A stretch of DNA of 64,000 nucleotides, from positions 1 to 64,000 of the forward strand of contig JAFXOV010000024.1 of assembly GCA_017528425.1 (NCBI GenBank), given 5' to 3'. Below the pieces are notes generated by a model. That model made no database searches and was not told where the DNA came from. It saw only the letters and a list, made by a program, of their open reading frames with translations. Every line of letters starts with the position of its first letter. The stretch's first letter is position 1. Below are positions 32,858 to 40,561 of the stretch, in pieces. Both the position numbers and the translations under genes were made by a program. This DNA comes from Elusimicrobiota bacterium. Lineage in GTDB: Bacteria > Elusimicrobiota > Endomicrobiia > Endomicrobiales > Endomicrobiaceae.

Positions 32858-33944
32858 AGTATTTTTGATATTTTTTACTCATTAATTTTGCCGAAAATTT
32901 ATCTTGTATCAAATCAACCGCATTAGTTGAGTATAAATTGTAATCTGTTTTTAAAATATCATTGATTTTATTTTGCAGATTTTCCGAGTTTTGTGTTTCA
33001 AAAAACAAACCGATATTCTTTGTGTGTTCTAAGATATACTCATGTTGCGAAATATTCGATAATACACAAGGCAAACCGCATGAAAGAGCCTCCAACACTC
33101 CGTTAGGTAAACCTTCAGACAACGAAGTAGATACATGATAGTCACTTGCCTGTAAATATTCTTTTATATTATTAATATAACCGGTAAACAAAACATTTTT
33201 ATTATTTCTAAGTTCATCTTTACATATTTTTTCTAAATTCCCGTTACCGCAAAAAACAAAAAACAACTTATCATTTTTTATTTGTTTTATAACATTTACC
33301 AATGTTAACGGATCTTTTCTTTCTATAAATGCGCCGCACCAGATAAATATTTTTTTATCCGTCGGTAAATTCAATTTTTTTCTCAATTCAATTTTGTTTT
33401 CTGCCGGTTTAAAAACTTCGGTATCTGTTCCATTATCTATATAATTAAATTCAATGTCTTCATTTCGTTTGTTCAAAATATCTGCCAATTGTTTTGAAAC
33501 GCAAATATTGTTTTTTATTCTTTTTAAAGAAAAGTTCATTGCCCGGCACATCAAATATCCTAAAAAATTCCCGTAAAACATTTTAAAATCCATGTTGTAA
33601 TCACAGTGAACAGTAACCATTCTTTTATATTCTTTCAATGCTGTTGCAGAAAAGAGAGCAGATCTGAAGCAATGTGAATGAACAATATCCGGTTTAATTT
33701 CTTTCATAATCTTTTTTAATTTTAACGGACCTGTAAAAAAAGAAGATATTCGACTTAAATTTAATGATTTAACATCCACTTTTAGTTTTTGAAAATCTTG
33801 CAGCAATGATTTCTCGGGTTCTTTAGATAGCGTTATTATGTAAGGTTCAAACCGTGTCCTGTCTAAATTTTTAACTAAATTATACAAGACAATGACAGGC
33901 CCTGTTTTTTGAAGAGTAGAGATAACATAACAAATTTTTTTCAT
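32850..33944 (-). CDS. Glycosyltransferase family 4-like (GT-B fold)
   Basis: This 364-aa enzyme has an N-terminal ICYVISTLQKTGPVIVLYNL and DIVHSHCFRSALFS. The C-terminal donor domain shows KIFIWCGAFIERKDPLTLVN, VFCGNGNLEKI and SLSEGLPNGVLEALSCGLPC. It is probably cytoplasmic and adds a hexose-type sugar, but specificity is not readable. Its 5' end overlaps the preceding gene by 4 nt (ATGA type) and its 3' end overlaps the ligase gene by 8 nt. Confidence 0.9.
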   Translation of the reverse strand: MKKICYVISTLQKTGPVIVLYNLVKNLDRTRFEPYIITLSKEPEKSLLQDFQKLKVDVKSLNLSRISSFFTGPLKLKKIMKEIKPDIVHSHCFRSALFSATALKEYKRMVTVHCDYNMDFKMFYGNFLGYLMCRAMNFSLKRIKNNICVSKQLADILNKRNEDIEFNYIDNGTDTEVFKPAENKIELRKKLNLPTDKKIFIWCGAFIERKDPLTLVNVIKQIKNDKLFFVFCGNGNLEKICKDELRNNKNVLFTGYINNIKEYLQASDYHVSTSLSEGLPNGVLEALSCGLPCVLSNISQHEYILEHTKNIGLFFETQNSENLQNKINDILKTDYNLYSTNAVDLIQDKFSAKLMSKKYQKYYD

Positions 33945-34744
33945 CTCAAAATCCTTTTATAGAATATTGCTCTTATCTTGTTCGGCATCAAAACTTGTGC
34001 GATAAATCTTATTGTTACATTGAATAAATAATGCGGATAATTTATTATTCCCATTTTTAACATTTGTTTTAAAAGTTCTTTATTACTTTTAAAATATTTG
34101 TATCCGCCCCTACGGGTAAACATTTCACTATCAGTTCTAAAATCCAAAAGAAATTCAGGAATATTTTTCATTTGATAATTTGCTTTTACAAGCCTTACCC
34201 ATAAATAGTAATCTTCCATTTGATAAAAAGTTTGATAATTCCCCGCTTTCAAAACATCTTCTTTTTTAAACATCACGGTCGGATGATTGAACGGAGACCT
34301 TGTTTTAATATATTTTTTTATTTTATCGTCTTCCAAAGGAACTTTTCTTACGGATATTGCTTTGCCATTATGTGAATCAAATTCCCGTATATAACCGCCG
34401 ACTATGGTTAAATTCGGATTTCTCTCAAATTCTTTCAATTGAAGTTCAAATCTGCCAGATAACGATATATCGTCGCTATCCATTCTTGCAACAAGCGGAT
34501 ATTTACACTTCAAAAGCCCTTGCTGTAATGCAATTCCCAAACCTGAATTTTTTTCAAGTCTTAGAGTATCTAGAAAATTTTTATATTCATTTAAAATTTT
34601 TTCTAATTCATTTGGAATAGGGCCATCAACAACCAAAACTATTTGATCGGGTTTTACGGTATTGCTTAAAACGCTATCAATAGCTTGTTTAAGCCAAACA
34701 GGATTATCTTTATAATACAACGACATTAAAACCGAAAAACCCAT
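33941..34744 (-). CDS. Family 2 glycosyltransferase (rhamnosyl/galactosyl-type)
   Basis: This 267-aa GT-A protein starts FSVLMSLYYKDNPVWLKQAI, followed by QIVLVVDGPIPNEL, NSGLGIALQQGLLKCKYPLV and ARMDSDDIS, then HPTVMFKK and QMEDYYLWVRL. This combination is typical of O-antigen and capsule GT2 enzymes. The upstream in-frame ATG at 34786 lies directly on the -10 box and lacks a ribosome-binding site. The ATG at 34744 has GGAG 6 nt upstream and matches the family start, so I chose it. First gene of the leftward cluster. Confidence 0.9.
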   Translation of the reverse strand: MGFSVLMSLYYKDNPVWLKQAIDSVLSNTVKPDQIVLVVDGPIPNELEKILNEYKNFLDTLRLEKNSGLGIALQQGLLKCKYPLVARMDSDDISLSGRFELQLKEFERNPNLTIVGGYIREFDSHNGKAISVRKVPLEDDKIKKYIKTRSPFNHPTVMFKKEDVLKAGNYQTFYQMEDYYLWVRLVKANYQMKNIPEFLLDFRTDSEMFTRRGGYKYFKSNKELLKQMLKMGIINYPHYLFNVTIRFIAQVLMPNKIRAIFYKRILR

Positions 34745-34786
34745 TAAAAACTCCGTTTTTGAAGTATGGATATATAACGATTTCAT

Positions 34787-34825
34787 ATTATAGCAATTTT
34801 AATAATGATTTTTTAATGCTATAAT
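34787..34825. promoter_or_regulatory. Divergent extended -10 promoters of the polysaccharide cluster
   Basis: TGCTATAAT occurs on the minus strand (TATAAT at 34787-34792) and again on the plus strand (TATAAT at 34820-34825). They drive the leftward glycosyltransferase operon and the rightward sugar-phosphate transferase, so both halves of the cluster start from one short region. Confidence 0.75.
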
Positions 34826-34857
34826 AAGAGCCCTTGATATAAACAGGAATAAACTTT

Positions 34858-36198
34858 ATGAGATTTTTGTTTTTATTATTAGATTTTATAGTTTTCTTTA
34901 TAACAACGGCTTTCATTATAACCATTCGTTCTATAAGCGGCTCTTGGGACTTTTCGTTTTTTTTAAATAACTGTAAAGTAATGGTCCCGATTTTCATATT
35001 AAATGTAATATTACTTTTAATTTTTTCTTTTTACGATTTAAAAAAATACAACAAAATAATTAAAAACGATTTTATAGAATTATCTCTTTCTTTTATAATT
35101 GCATTTGTTTTATCCGCAGCGGGAATATATTTCGGTGTTCATATATTTAATATTCCGACGCCGAAAACAAACTTATTATTGATTTTGTTAATTTTTTACA
35201 CCTATGTTTTTTTATCGAGAAAAGTTTATGACAGTTTACATTTTTTACAAATAAACATTATTACTTTGGGAACAAGTTCCGCTTTAAACAAAATTAAAGA
35301 AAAATTAAAAGATATAGCCGAATATAAAATAGTTTCCGAATTAAACAGCATCGAAGAAATGCCACAGAATTTAAATGCAACCGATGTTGATTTCATATTG
35401 GTATCAAACGACATTTTAGAACAAGAAAAAGATACGGCAAAATTAATTCTAACAAAATTTGTTGCCAACGGAGTTATTTGTTTAACGGATTTAATGTTTT
35501 TTGAATATGTTTTTTCAAGATTACCCGAAGAAACTTTAAGAAACACTAACCAATTAATAAAAGAAATAAGTGTTAAACAAAAAGATTTTATTTATGATGT
35601 TATTAAAAGGCTTTTCGATATTTCCGTATCGGTTTGTTTAATGCCAATATTTCTGCCGATAGGATTAATAATTTATTTTTTAATTTTAATTATAGACAGG
35701 CAAAAACCGATATTCTTCCAGGAACGAGTTGGTTTCAAAGGAAAAGCTATACAGATATGCAAATTCAGAACGTTAATTACTGGAACCGAGACACCGACAA
35801 AATTAGGTAAAGTCCTGAGAAAGTTCAGGTTAGATGAAATACCCCAACTTATAAACATTTTAGACGGAAACATTTCAATCGTCGGGCCAAGACCGTTATG
35901 GATGAAAGAATATCTGTTTTTAAACAACTATATTCTTTCCAATAGTTTAAGAACTTTGGCAAAACCCGGACTTACAGGTTGGGCACAGCTGAACTTCAAA
36001 GCTCCCCCTGTATATGTTGTATTGGATACACCAAATTTTGAAAACAATAACCAAAAAGATGAGTATTTTAAAGATGCTTTTGTAAGATTGGCCTACGATG
36101 TTTGGTATGTAAAAAATGCCTCCGTAATGCTCGATATAGAAATAATGTTGAAAACAGCCAAAAGAATGTTCGTTAAAGATAATACTTTGACAAACTAA
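34858..36198 (+). CDS. Undecaprenyl-phosphate sugar-phosphate transferase (WcaJ/WbaP-like)
   Basis: This membrane enzyme moves a sugar-1-phosphate from a nucleotide sugar to undecaprenyl phosphate, the first step of O-unit or exopolysaccharide assembly. The 446 aa have four N-terminal TM segments, a CoA-binding-like middle domain, a fifth TM (SVCLMPIFLPIGLIIYFLIL) and the C-terminal catalytic domain with FFQERVGFKGKAIQICKFRT, LRKFRLDEIPQLINILDGNI and SIVGPRPLW, then KPGLTGWAQL. AGGA sits 9 nt before the ATG. It is divergent from the glycosyltransferase operon and ends in a bidirectional terminator. Confidence 0.93.
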   Translation: MRFLFLLLDFIVFFITTAFIITIRSISGSWDFSFFLNNCKVMVPIFILNVILLLIFSFYDLKKYNKIIKNDFIELSLSFIIAFVLSAAGIYFGVHIFNIPTPKTNLLLILLIFYTYVFLSRKVYDSLHFLQINIITLGTSSALNKIKEKLKDIAEYKIVSELNSIEEMPQNLNATDVDFILVSNDILEQEKDTAKLILTKFVANGVICLTDLMFFEYVFSRLPEETLRNTNQLIKEISVKQKDFIYDVIKRLFDISVSVCLMPIFLPIGLIIYFLILIIDRQKPIFFQERVGFKGKAIQICKFRTLITGTETPTKLGKVLRKFRLDEIPQLINILDGNISIVGPRPLWMKEYLFLNNYILSNSLRTLAKPGLTGWAQLNFKAPPVYVVLDTPNFENNNQKDEYFKDAFVRLAYDVWYVKNASVMLDIEIMLKTAKRMFVKDNTLTN

Positions 36199-36246
36199 AA
36201 ACGATGTATAATCTACAATAATTGTAAACTATACATCGTTTATTTT
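36198..36246. terminator. Bidirectional terminator between sugar transferase and ribH
   Basis: AACGATGTATA (36200-36210) pairs with TATACATCGTT (36230-36240), with a further inner TACAAT/ATTGTA stem. T-rich tracts follow on both strands, so it can stop the rightward transferase and the leftward rib operon. Confidence 0.85.
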
Positions 36247-36254
36247 AAACTACT

Positions 36255-36716
36255 TTATATTTGTTCGTATAAACTTACCATCTCTATTGCAGTTAATGCA
36301 GCATCGGAACCTTTGTTTCCTGCTTTTGTTCCGGCTCTTTCGATTGCCTGTTCTATGGAATCTGTTGTTAATACTCCGAATGATACGGGAACTTTACTCG
36401 ATAAACCAATCATTGCAACACCTTTTGATACTTCCGCGGATACATAATCAAAATGCGGGGTTGCTCCTCTGATAACGCAACCCAAGCAAATGATTGCATC
36501 ATATTTCCCTGAATCTGCCAATTTCTTTGCCACAGCGGAAATTTCAAATGCTCCCGGAACCCAAACTGTTGTTATGTCGTCTTCTTTTGTTCCGTGTCTT
36601 TTTAAAATATCTACGGCACCGGAAATAAGTTTATTTGTTATAAACTCGTTAAACCTTGATACTACAATTGCAAACTTTTTACCTTCTGAATTTAATTGAC
36701 CGTTTATTGTTTTCAT
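36255..36716 (-). CDS. ribH: Lumazine synthase (6,7-dimethyl-8-ribityllumazine synthase)
   Basis: The enzyme condenses the ribityl-pyrimidine with dihydroxybutanone phosphate, the penultimate riboflavin step, usually as an icosahedral 60-mer. The 153 aa show [55 protein letters not shown] and [20 protein letters not shown] with [14 protein letters not shown]. All are catalytic-site segments. GGAGGG precedes the ATG. It is the last gene of the FMN-regulated rib operon. Confidence 0.97.
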   Translation of the reverse strand: MKTINGQLNSEGKKFAIVVSRFNEFITNKLISGAVDILKRHGTKEDDITTVWVPGAFEISAVAKKLADSGKYDAIICLGCVIRGATPHFDYVSAEVSKGVAMIGLSSKVPVSFGVLTTDSIEQAIERAGTKAGNKGSDAALTAIEMVSLYEQI

Positions 36717-36732
36717 TTTTCCCTCCGAAAAC

Positions 36733-37950
36733 TTAAATAAGTTTTAGTTTATGTCCCATTTTTTCTTTTTTAGTTTTTAAATATCTTTTATTTACTGCGT
36801 TCGGTTTCATTTCTATAGGAACTCTTTTTGTTATTTTTAATCCGTATCCGTCAAGACCGATAATTTTTTTTGGGTTGTTTGTCATTAGTTTTATGCTCGA
36901 TATTCCGAGCTCGCACAAAATTTGTGCACCTATACCGTAATCTCTTAAATCGGGAGCAAAACCTAAAGCAACATTTGCTTCAACGGTATCAAGACCTTGT
37001 TCCTGCAACTTGTATGCTTTCAATTTGTTTGCAAGGCCTATTCCTCTGCCTTCCTGATGCATATACAAAACTACTCCCGTTCCTTCTTGTTCTATCATCT
37101 TTAATGCCGTTTCCAATTGTTCCCCGCAATCACATTTTAAAGAATGGAAAATATCGCCCGTTTCACAGGAAGAGTGAACTCTTACCAAAACATTCTTTTT
37201 GCCTTTAACATCGCCTTTAATTATTGCAAGATGTGTTTCCTTTGTTATCGTATCTTCGAATAAAGCAAGTTTAAATGTACCGAACTTCGTAGGAAAATTT
37301 ACGGTAACAACTTCTTTTATAAGTTTTTCCGTTTCTCTTCTGTACTTAATTAAATCCTGAACGGTAATAATTTTTAATTTATGTTTTTTTGCAAAAGATA
37401 AAAGATCTTTCATTCTTGCCATTGTTCCGTCATCTTTCATTATTTCACATATTACAGCACTGCCGTCAAGGCCTGCAAGTAAAGATAAATCTACCGATGC
37501 TTCGGTATGACCTGCTCTGACTAACACTCCTCCTTCTTTATATCTTAAAGGGAAAACGTGTCCCGGTCTTACAAAATCGGAAGGAATAGTTTTGTTGTCT
37601 GCCAAAGCTTTAATTGTTTTTGCTCTGTCATAAGCTGAAATTCCGGTTGTTGTTCCTTTTTTATAGTCGATAGATTCCGTAAATGAACAAGAATATTTAT
37701 TACTTACAACATTTTTTCTTTCCATAACAGTAATTTCAAGTCTGTCTAATGTTTTACCGTTAACGGGAGCACATATTAATCCACGAGCATTTTTTGCCAT
37801 AAAGTTAATTATTTGAGGCGTTACTTTTTGTGCGGCACAAACCAAATCTCCTTCGTTTTCTCTTGCGGGATCATCAACAACAATTACCATTTTCCCCGCT
37901 TTTATATCTTTTACCGCCGCTTCAACCGATGCAAAATTTTTATTCCTCAT
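36733..37950 (-). CDS. ribBA: Bifunctional DHBP synthase / GTP cyclohydrolase II
   Basis: The fusion supplies both riboflavin precursors. The N-terminal half (about residues 1-200) is dihydroxybutanone-phosphate synthase, with [20 protein letters not shown] (active-site Glu and acidic loop) and [20 protein letters not shown] then HTEASVDL. The C-terminal half is GTP cyclohydrolase II, with [20 protein letters not shown] (zinc Cys residues), [24 protein letters not shown] and LMTNNPKK. The length of 405 aa is normal. It lies 23 nt after ribE and 16 nt before ribH. Confidence 0.97.
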   Translation of the reverse strand: MRNKNFASVEAAVKDIKAGKMVIVVDDPARENEGDLVCAAQKVTPQIINFMAKNARGLICAPVNGKTLDRLEITVMERKNVVSNKYSCSFTESIDYKKGTTTGISAYDRAKTIKALADNKTIPSDFVRPGHVFPLRYKEGGVLVRAGHTEASVDLSLLAGLDGSAVICEIMKDDGTMARMKDLLSFAKKHKLKIITVQDLIKYRRETEKLIKEVVTVNFPTKFGTFKLALFEDTITKETHLAIIKGDVKGKKNVLVRVHSSCETGDIFHSLKCDCGEQLETALKMIEQEGTGVVLYMHQEGRGIGLANKLKAYKLQEQGLDTVEANVALGFAPDLRDYGIGAQILCELGISSIKLMTNNPKKIIGLDGYGLKITKRVPIEMKPNAVNKRYLKTKKEKMGHKLKLI

Positions 37951-37973
37951 TTTTATTACACTCCCAAAATATT

Positions 37974-38597
37974 CTAAATAAATCCGTTTTCTTTTAATAA
38001 ATCTATCGTTATTTCTTTTTTGTTTTCTTTCTTGTTGAACAATTTTTCTACATATTTTGCAAAAACATCAATTTCTATATTAACAACATCTCCAACACTT
38101 CTTGTGTGAAATATTGTTTTGTTAAATGTTTCCGGTATCATTGTAGCCGAAAAACAAGTTTCGTTATTTTCCGCAACAGTTAAACTAATACCGTCTATCG
38201 CAATGAAACCTTTTTTAACTATATATTTTTTTATTTCTTCGTTAACACTAAAAGAAATGAAATAAAAGTTCCCGCTTTTTTTTATATCGACAATTTTTGT
38301 CGATGTATCTATATGACCGGAAACTATGTGACCGCCTAATCTGGTTTGTAATGTTAAAGCTCTTTCCAAATTAACTAAAGAGTTCTTTTTAAGTAATGAA
38401 ATATTTGTAATGTCGCTTGTTGTAGGACTATAATCAAAAGAAAGATTTTTACCGTTAATTTCCGTAACCGTTAAACATGCACCGTTAACAGCAACACTGT
38501 CACCTGTTTTTATATCATCCAAACAGGTTTCTATCTCTATTTTTGAATCTGTAATATTCGTTACTTTACCAATATCTTCTATTATTCCGGTAAACAA
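37974..38597 (-). CDS. ribE: Riboflavin synthase alpha chain
   Basis: It dismutates two lumazines into riboflavin. The 207-aa protein has two tandem lumazine-binding barrels, TGIIEDIGKVTNI with GDSVAVNGACLTV in the first and VSGHIDTSTKIV with KGFIAIDGISLTV in the second. The longer frame begins with an ATG at 38621 inside ribD. The family always starts at FTGIIE, and here the codon before it is TTG (38595-38597) with AAGGAG 6 nt upstream, so I chose the TTG start. That puts it 10 nt after the ribD stop. Confidence 0.94.
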   Translation of the reverse strand: MFTGIIEDIGKVTNITDSKIEIETCLDDIKTGDSVAVNGACLTVTEINGKNLSFDYSPTTSDITNISLLKKNSLVNLERALTLQTRLGGHIVSGHIDTSTKIVDIKKSGNFYFISFSVNEEIKKYIVKKGFIAIDGISLTVAENNETCFSATMIPETFNKTIFHTRSVGDVVNIEIDVFAKYVEKLFNKKENKKEITIDLLKENGFI

Positions 38598-38607
38598 TTT
38601 AAACTCC

Positions 38608-39693
38608 TTATCTTTTTGCAAAAATTGCTATATCGTTACCAAAGTTTTTTATTTCAAATTTTTTAAATTTTAACGAATCTTTTATAAATTTTACTCCGTC
38701 ACCTTCAACAAAAGTTTTCGCATTTCTTCCGCCGACAATTATCGGAGCAATAAATAAAATAACTTCATCAACTTTTTTTGCACTAATAACGGAAGAATTT
38801 ATTTCCCCTCCGCCTTCGATTAATATTCTCTTTAAAGCCATCTTATTTAGTTTTTCTATTATCACATTAAAATCTTTTTTTGCTTGCTTAAAGTTTATGG
38901 AAACCAACTTTATACACTCTTTATTAAAATGTTTCGGTATTCTTTTTGTTTTTTCATCGTATAATATTATCGTAGGTATTGTACCGTCGACAACATTATA
39001 GTTGGAAGGAATTTTTAATTTTTCATCCAAAATTACTCTTACAGGGTTTTTACCGTAACCTCTTGATGACAACATAGGATTATCTTTAAGAACCGTGTTT
39101 GTTCCTACAAGAATTGCATCAAATTTCGTTCTTAGTTTATGAACGAACTTTCTCGATTTTTCGTTTGATATCCATTTCGAATCACCCATATAAGTTGCGA
39201 TTTTACCGTCTAAGGAAACTGCTGATTTTATAAGTATATACGGTTTTATATTCTTTATATGATTAATATACTCTTTGTTTAATTGTTCGGCTTGTTTTTC
39301 CAATATACCGTTAATCACGGTTATTCCTGCCGTTTTTAATTTTTTAAAACTTTTACCGCTAGTTAACGGGTTAGGATCTTTCATTGCACAAACAACTGTT
39401 TTTATTTTAGATTTTATTATTAAATCTACACAGGGTGGACATTTTCCCCAATTATTGCAAGGTTCCAAGTTAACATATAAAGTAGAACCTTCAACTTTTG
39501 TTTTTGAAGATTTTATTGCATCTGCCTCTGCATGAGCGGCACCGAAATATTTGTGATAACCCTTTGAAATTATTTTACCGTCTTTTACCAATAATGCACC
39601 TACCATCGGATTAGGAAAAACATAACCGGTTCCTTTTTTTGCCAAATCCAATACTAACTGCATGTATTTTTTATGTTCTTGTTTTTTTATCAT
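38608..39693 (-). CDS. ribD: Bifunctional pyrimidine deaminase/reductase
   Basis: This fusion performs the second and third steps of the pyrimidine branch of riboflavin synthesis. The N-terminal deaminase domain shows PNPMVGALLVKDGKIISKGY, AHAEADAI (zinc His and catalytic Glu) and LEPCNNWGKCPPC. The C-terminal reductase has KSAVSLDGKIATYMGDSKWI, GTNTVLKDNPMLSSRG and ILIEGGGEINSSVI (NADPH-binding). The length of 361 aa is typical. It is first in the operon, directly after the FMN riboswitch terminator. Confidence 0.96.
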   Translation of the reverse strand: MIKKQEHKKYMQLVLDLAKKGTGYVFPNPMVGALLVKDGKIISKGYHKYFGAAHAEADAIKSSKTKVEGSTLYVNLEPCNNWGKCPPCVDLIIKSKIKTVVCAMKDPNPLTSGKSFKKLKTAGITVINGILEKQAEQLNKEYINHIKNIKPYILIKSAVSLDGKIATYMGDSKWISNEKSRKFVHKLRTKFDAILVGTNTVLKDNPMLSSRGYGKNPVRVILDEKLKIPSNYNVVDGTIPTIILYDEKTKRIPKHFNKECIKLVSINFKQAKKDFNVIIEKLNKMALKRILIEGGGEINSSVISAKKVDEVILFIAPIIVGGRNAKTFVEGDGVKFIKDSLKFKKFEIKNFGNDIAIFAKR

Positions 39694-39694
39694 A

Positions 39695-39732
39695 AAATAA
39701 AAAACCCCGAAAAATATAAAATAATTTTCGGG
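39695..39732 (-). terminator. Riboswitch-controlled terminator before ribD
   Basis: On the minus strand CCCGAAAA (39725-39732) pairs with TTTTCGGG (39706-39713), then a T-rich run. Its 5' arm CCCGAA can also pair with TTCGGG at the 5' edge of the aptamer, which overlaps P1. That gives a plausible antiterminator when FMN is absent. Confidence 0.85.
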
Positions 39733-39754
39733 AACGACTAATAAAACATATTGT

Positions 39755-39885
39755 TTCTTCTCTCATCCGGACTGTACCGTCGGCATCCGATTCTCACGGA
39801 TTCATTTCACCTGCTATGGTGAAGTCGTAGGCTTAGCTCTTTTGGAGCATCACTACCGGTAAGGATTTTCACCTTCCCCGAAGAA
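39755..39885 (-). ncRNA. FMN riboswitch (RFN element)
   Basis: The minus strand carries the RFN landmarks in order: CTTCGGGGAAGGTGAAAATCC, CTTACCGGTAGTGATG, GAGCTAAGCC, CCGTGAGAATCGGATGCCGA, ACAGTCCGGATGAGAGAAG. P1 pairs TTCTTC (39880-39885) with GAAGAA (39755-39760). It binds FMN and controls ribD-ribE-ribBA-ribH, most likely by transcription termination. Confidence 0.97.
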
Positions 39886-39932
39886 TTATTTTTATTTATT
39901 GTATATCTTTTATATATAAAAAGCAACAACCG

Positions 39933-40424
39933 CTATTTTTTTTGAGTTATGGTAAGATCCGGAATCGGCATAGAAACATATTCTATTCCTGCTTCCTTAA
40001 ATAACTCTTTAAAAGTTTCATCCGGATATTCTATACTCATAACTACTCTTTTGATTTTTGCATTGGCTATCATCTTTGCACACAATATACATGGAGAATG
40101 TGTACAATACAATGTTCCGCCGTTTATATTTATACCATGTGTTCCGGCCTGAATTATTGCATTCTGTTCAGCATGAATAGCTCTGCAAATCTCGTGTCTT
40201 GTTCCGGAAGGGATGTTCAACGCATTTCTTAAACAACCGAGTTCCAAACAATCTTTTATATTTGCAGCAGCGCCGTTATAACCGGTAGTTAAAATTCTTT
40301 TATCCCTTACAATAACTGCACCTACATGGTGTCTTACACAAGTTGACCTTTCGGCAACAAGCCATGCAAGTTTCATAAAATATTCGTCCCAAGACGGTCT
40401 TGATATCTTTTCAATGTTTTCCAT
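39933..40424 (-). CDS. dCMP/cytidine deaminase family protein (ComEB-like)
   Basis: This 163-aa zinc enzyme probably deaminates dCMP to dUMP for dTTP synthesis. It shows SWDEYFMKLAWLVAERSTC, HHVGAVIVRDKRILTTGYNG, the zinc/catalytic HAEQNAI and the Cys pair in THSPCILCAKMI. An extra Cys/His set (CLELGCLR, plus the RHEICR segment) matches the second zinc site of the ComEB/dCMP deaminase group. The ATG lies 8 nt after a consensus promoter with no Shine-Dalgarno, so it is a leaderless candidate. It precedes the rib riboswitch but is transcribed separately. Confidence 0.92.
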   Translation of the reverse strand: MENIEKISRPSWDEYFMKLAWLVAERSTCVRHHVGAVIVRDKRILTTGYNGAAANIKDCLELGCLRNALNIPSGTRHEICRAIHAEQNAIIQAGTHGININGGTLYCTHSPCILCAKMIANAKIKRVVMSIEYPDETFKELFKEAGIEYVSMPIPDLTITQKK

Positions 40425-40432
40425 AATTAAAG

Positions 40433-40461
40433 ATTAAACAAAAAACTAATACCATTGTCAA
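40433..40461 (-). promoter_or_regulatory. dCMP deaminase promoter (probable leaderless start)
   Basis: Perfect TTGACA (40456-40461), 17-nt spacer, TTTAAT (40433-40438), then exactly 8 nt to the ATG. This is the same geometry as alaS and the heptosyltransferase-like gene. Confidence 0.78.
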
Positions 40462-40491
40462 ACTATTTATCTTTTTTATTTATTGTTTTCA

Positions 40492-40520
40492 TAGACAAAT
40501 TTTTCATATTTAAGTAGAAT
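40492..40520 (+). promoter_or_regulatory. Promoter of the GH94 phosphorylase operon
   Basis: TAGACA (40492-40497), 17-nt spacer, TAGAAT (40515-40520). The start would be near 40527, with GGAG about 9 nt before the ATG at 40562. It is divergent from the dCMP deaminase promoter. Confidence 0.72.
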
Positions 40521-40561
40521 ATACAAGATAATACGTGTATTTTATTTGCGGAGATTAAGTA

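Noticed and set aside
38598-38621. Riboflavin synthase starting at ATG 38621
   Set aside because: It would overlap ribD and add residues before the conserved FTGIIE start; the TTG with AAGGAG fits better.
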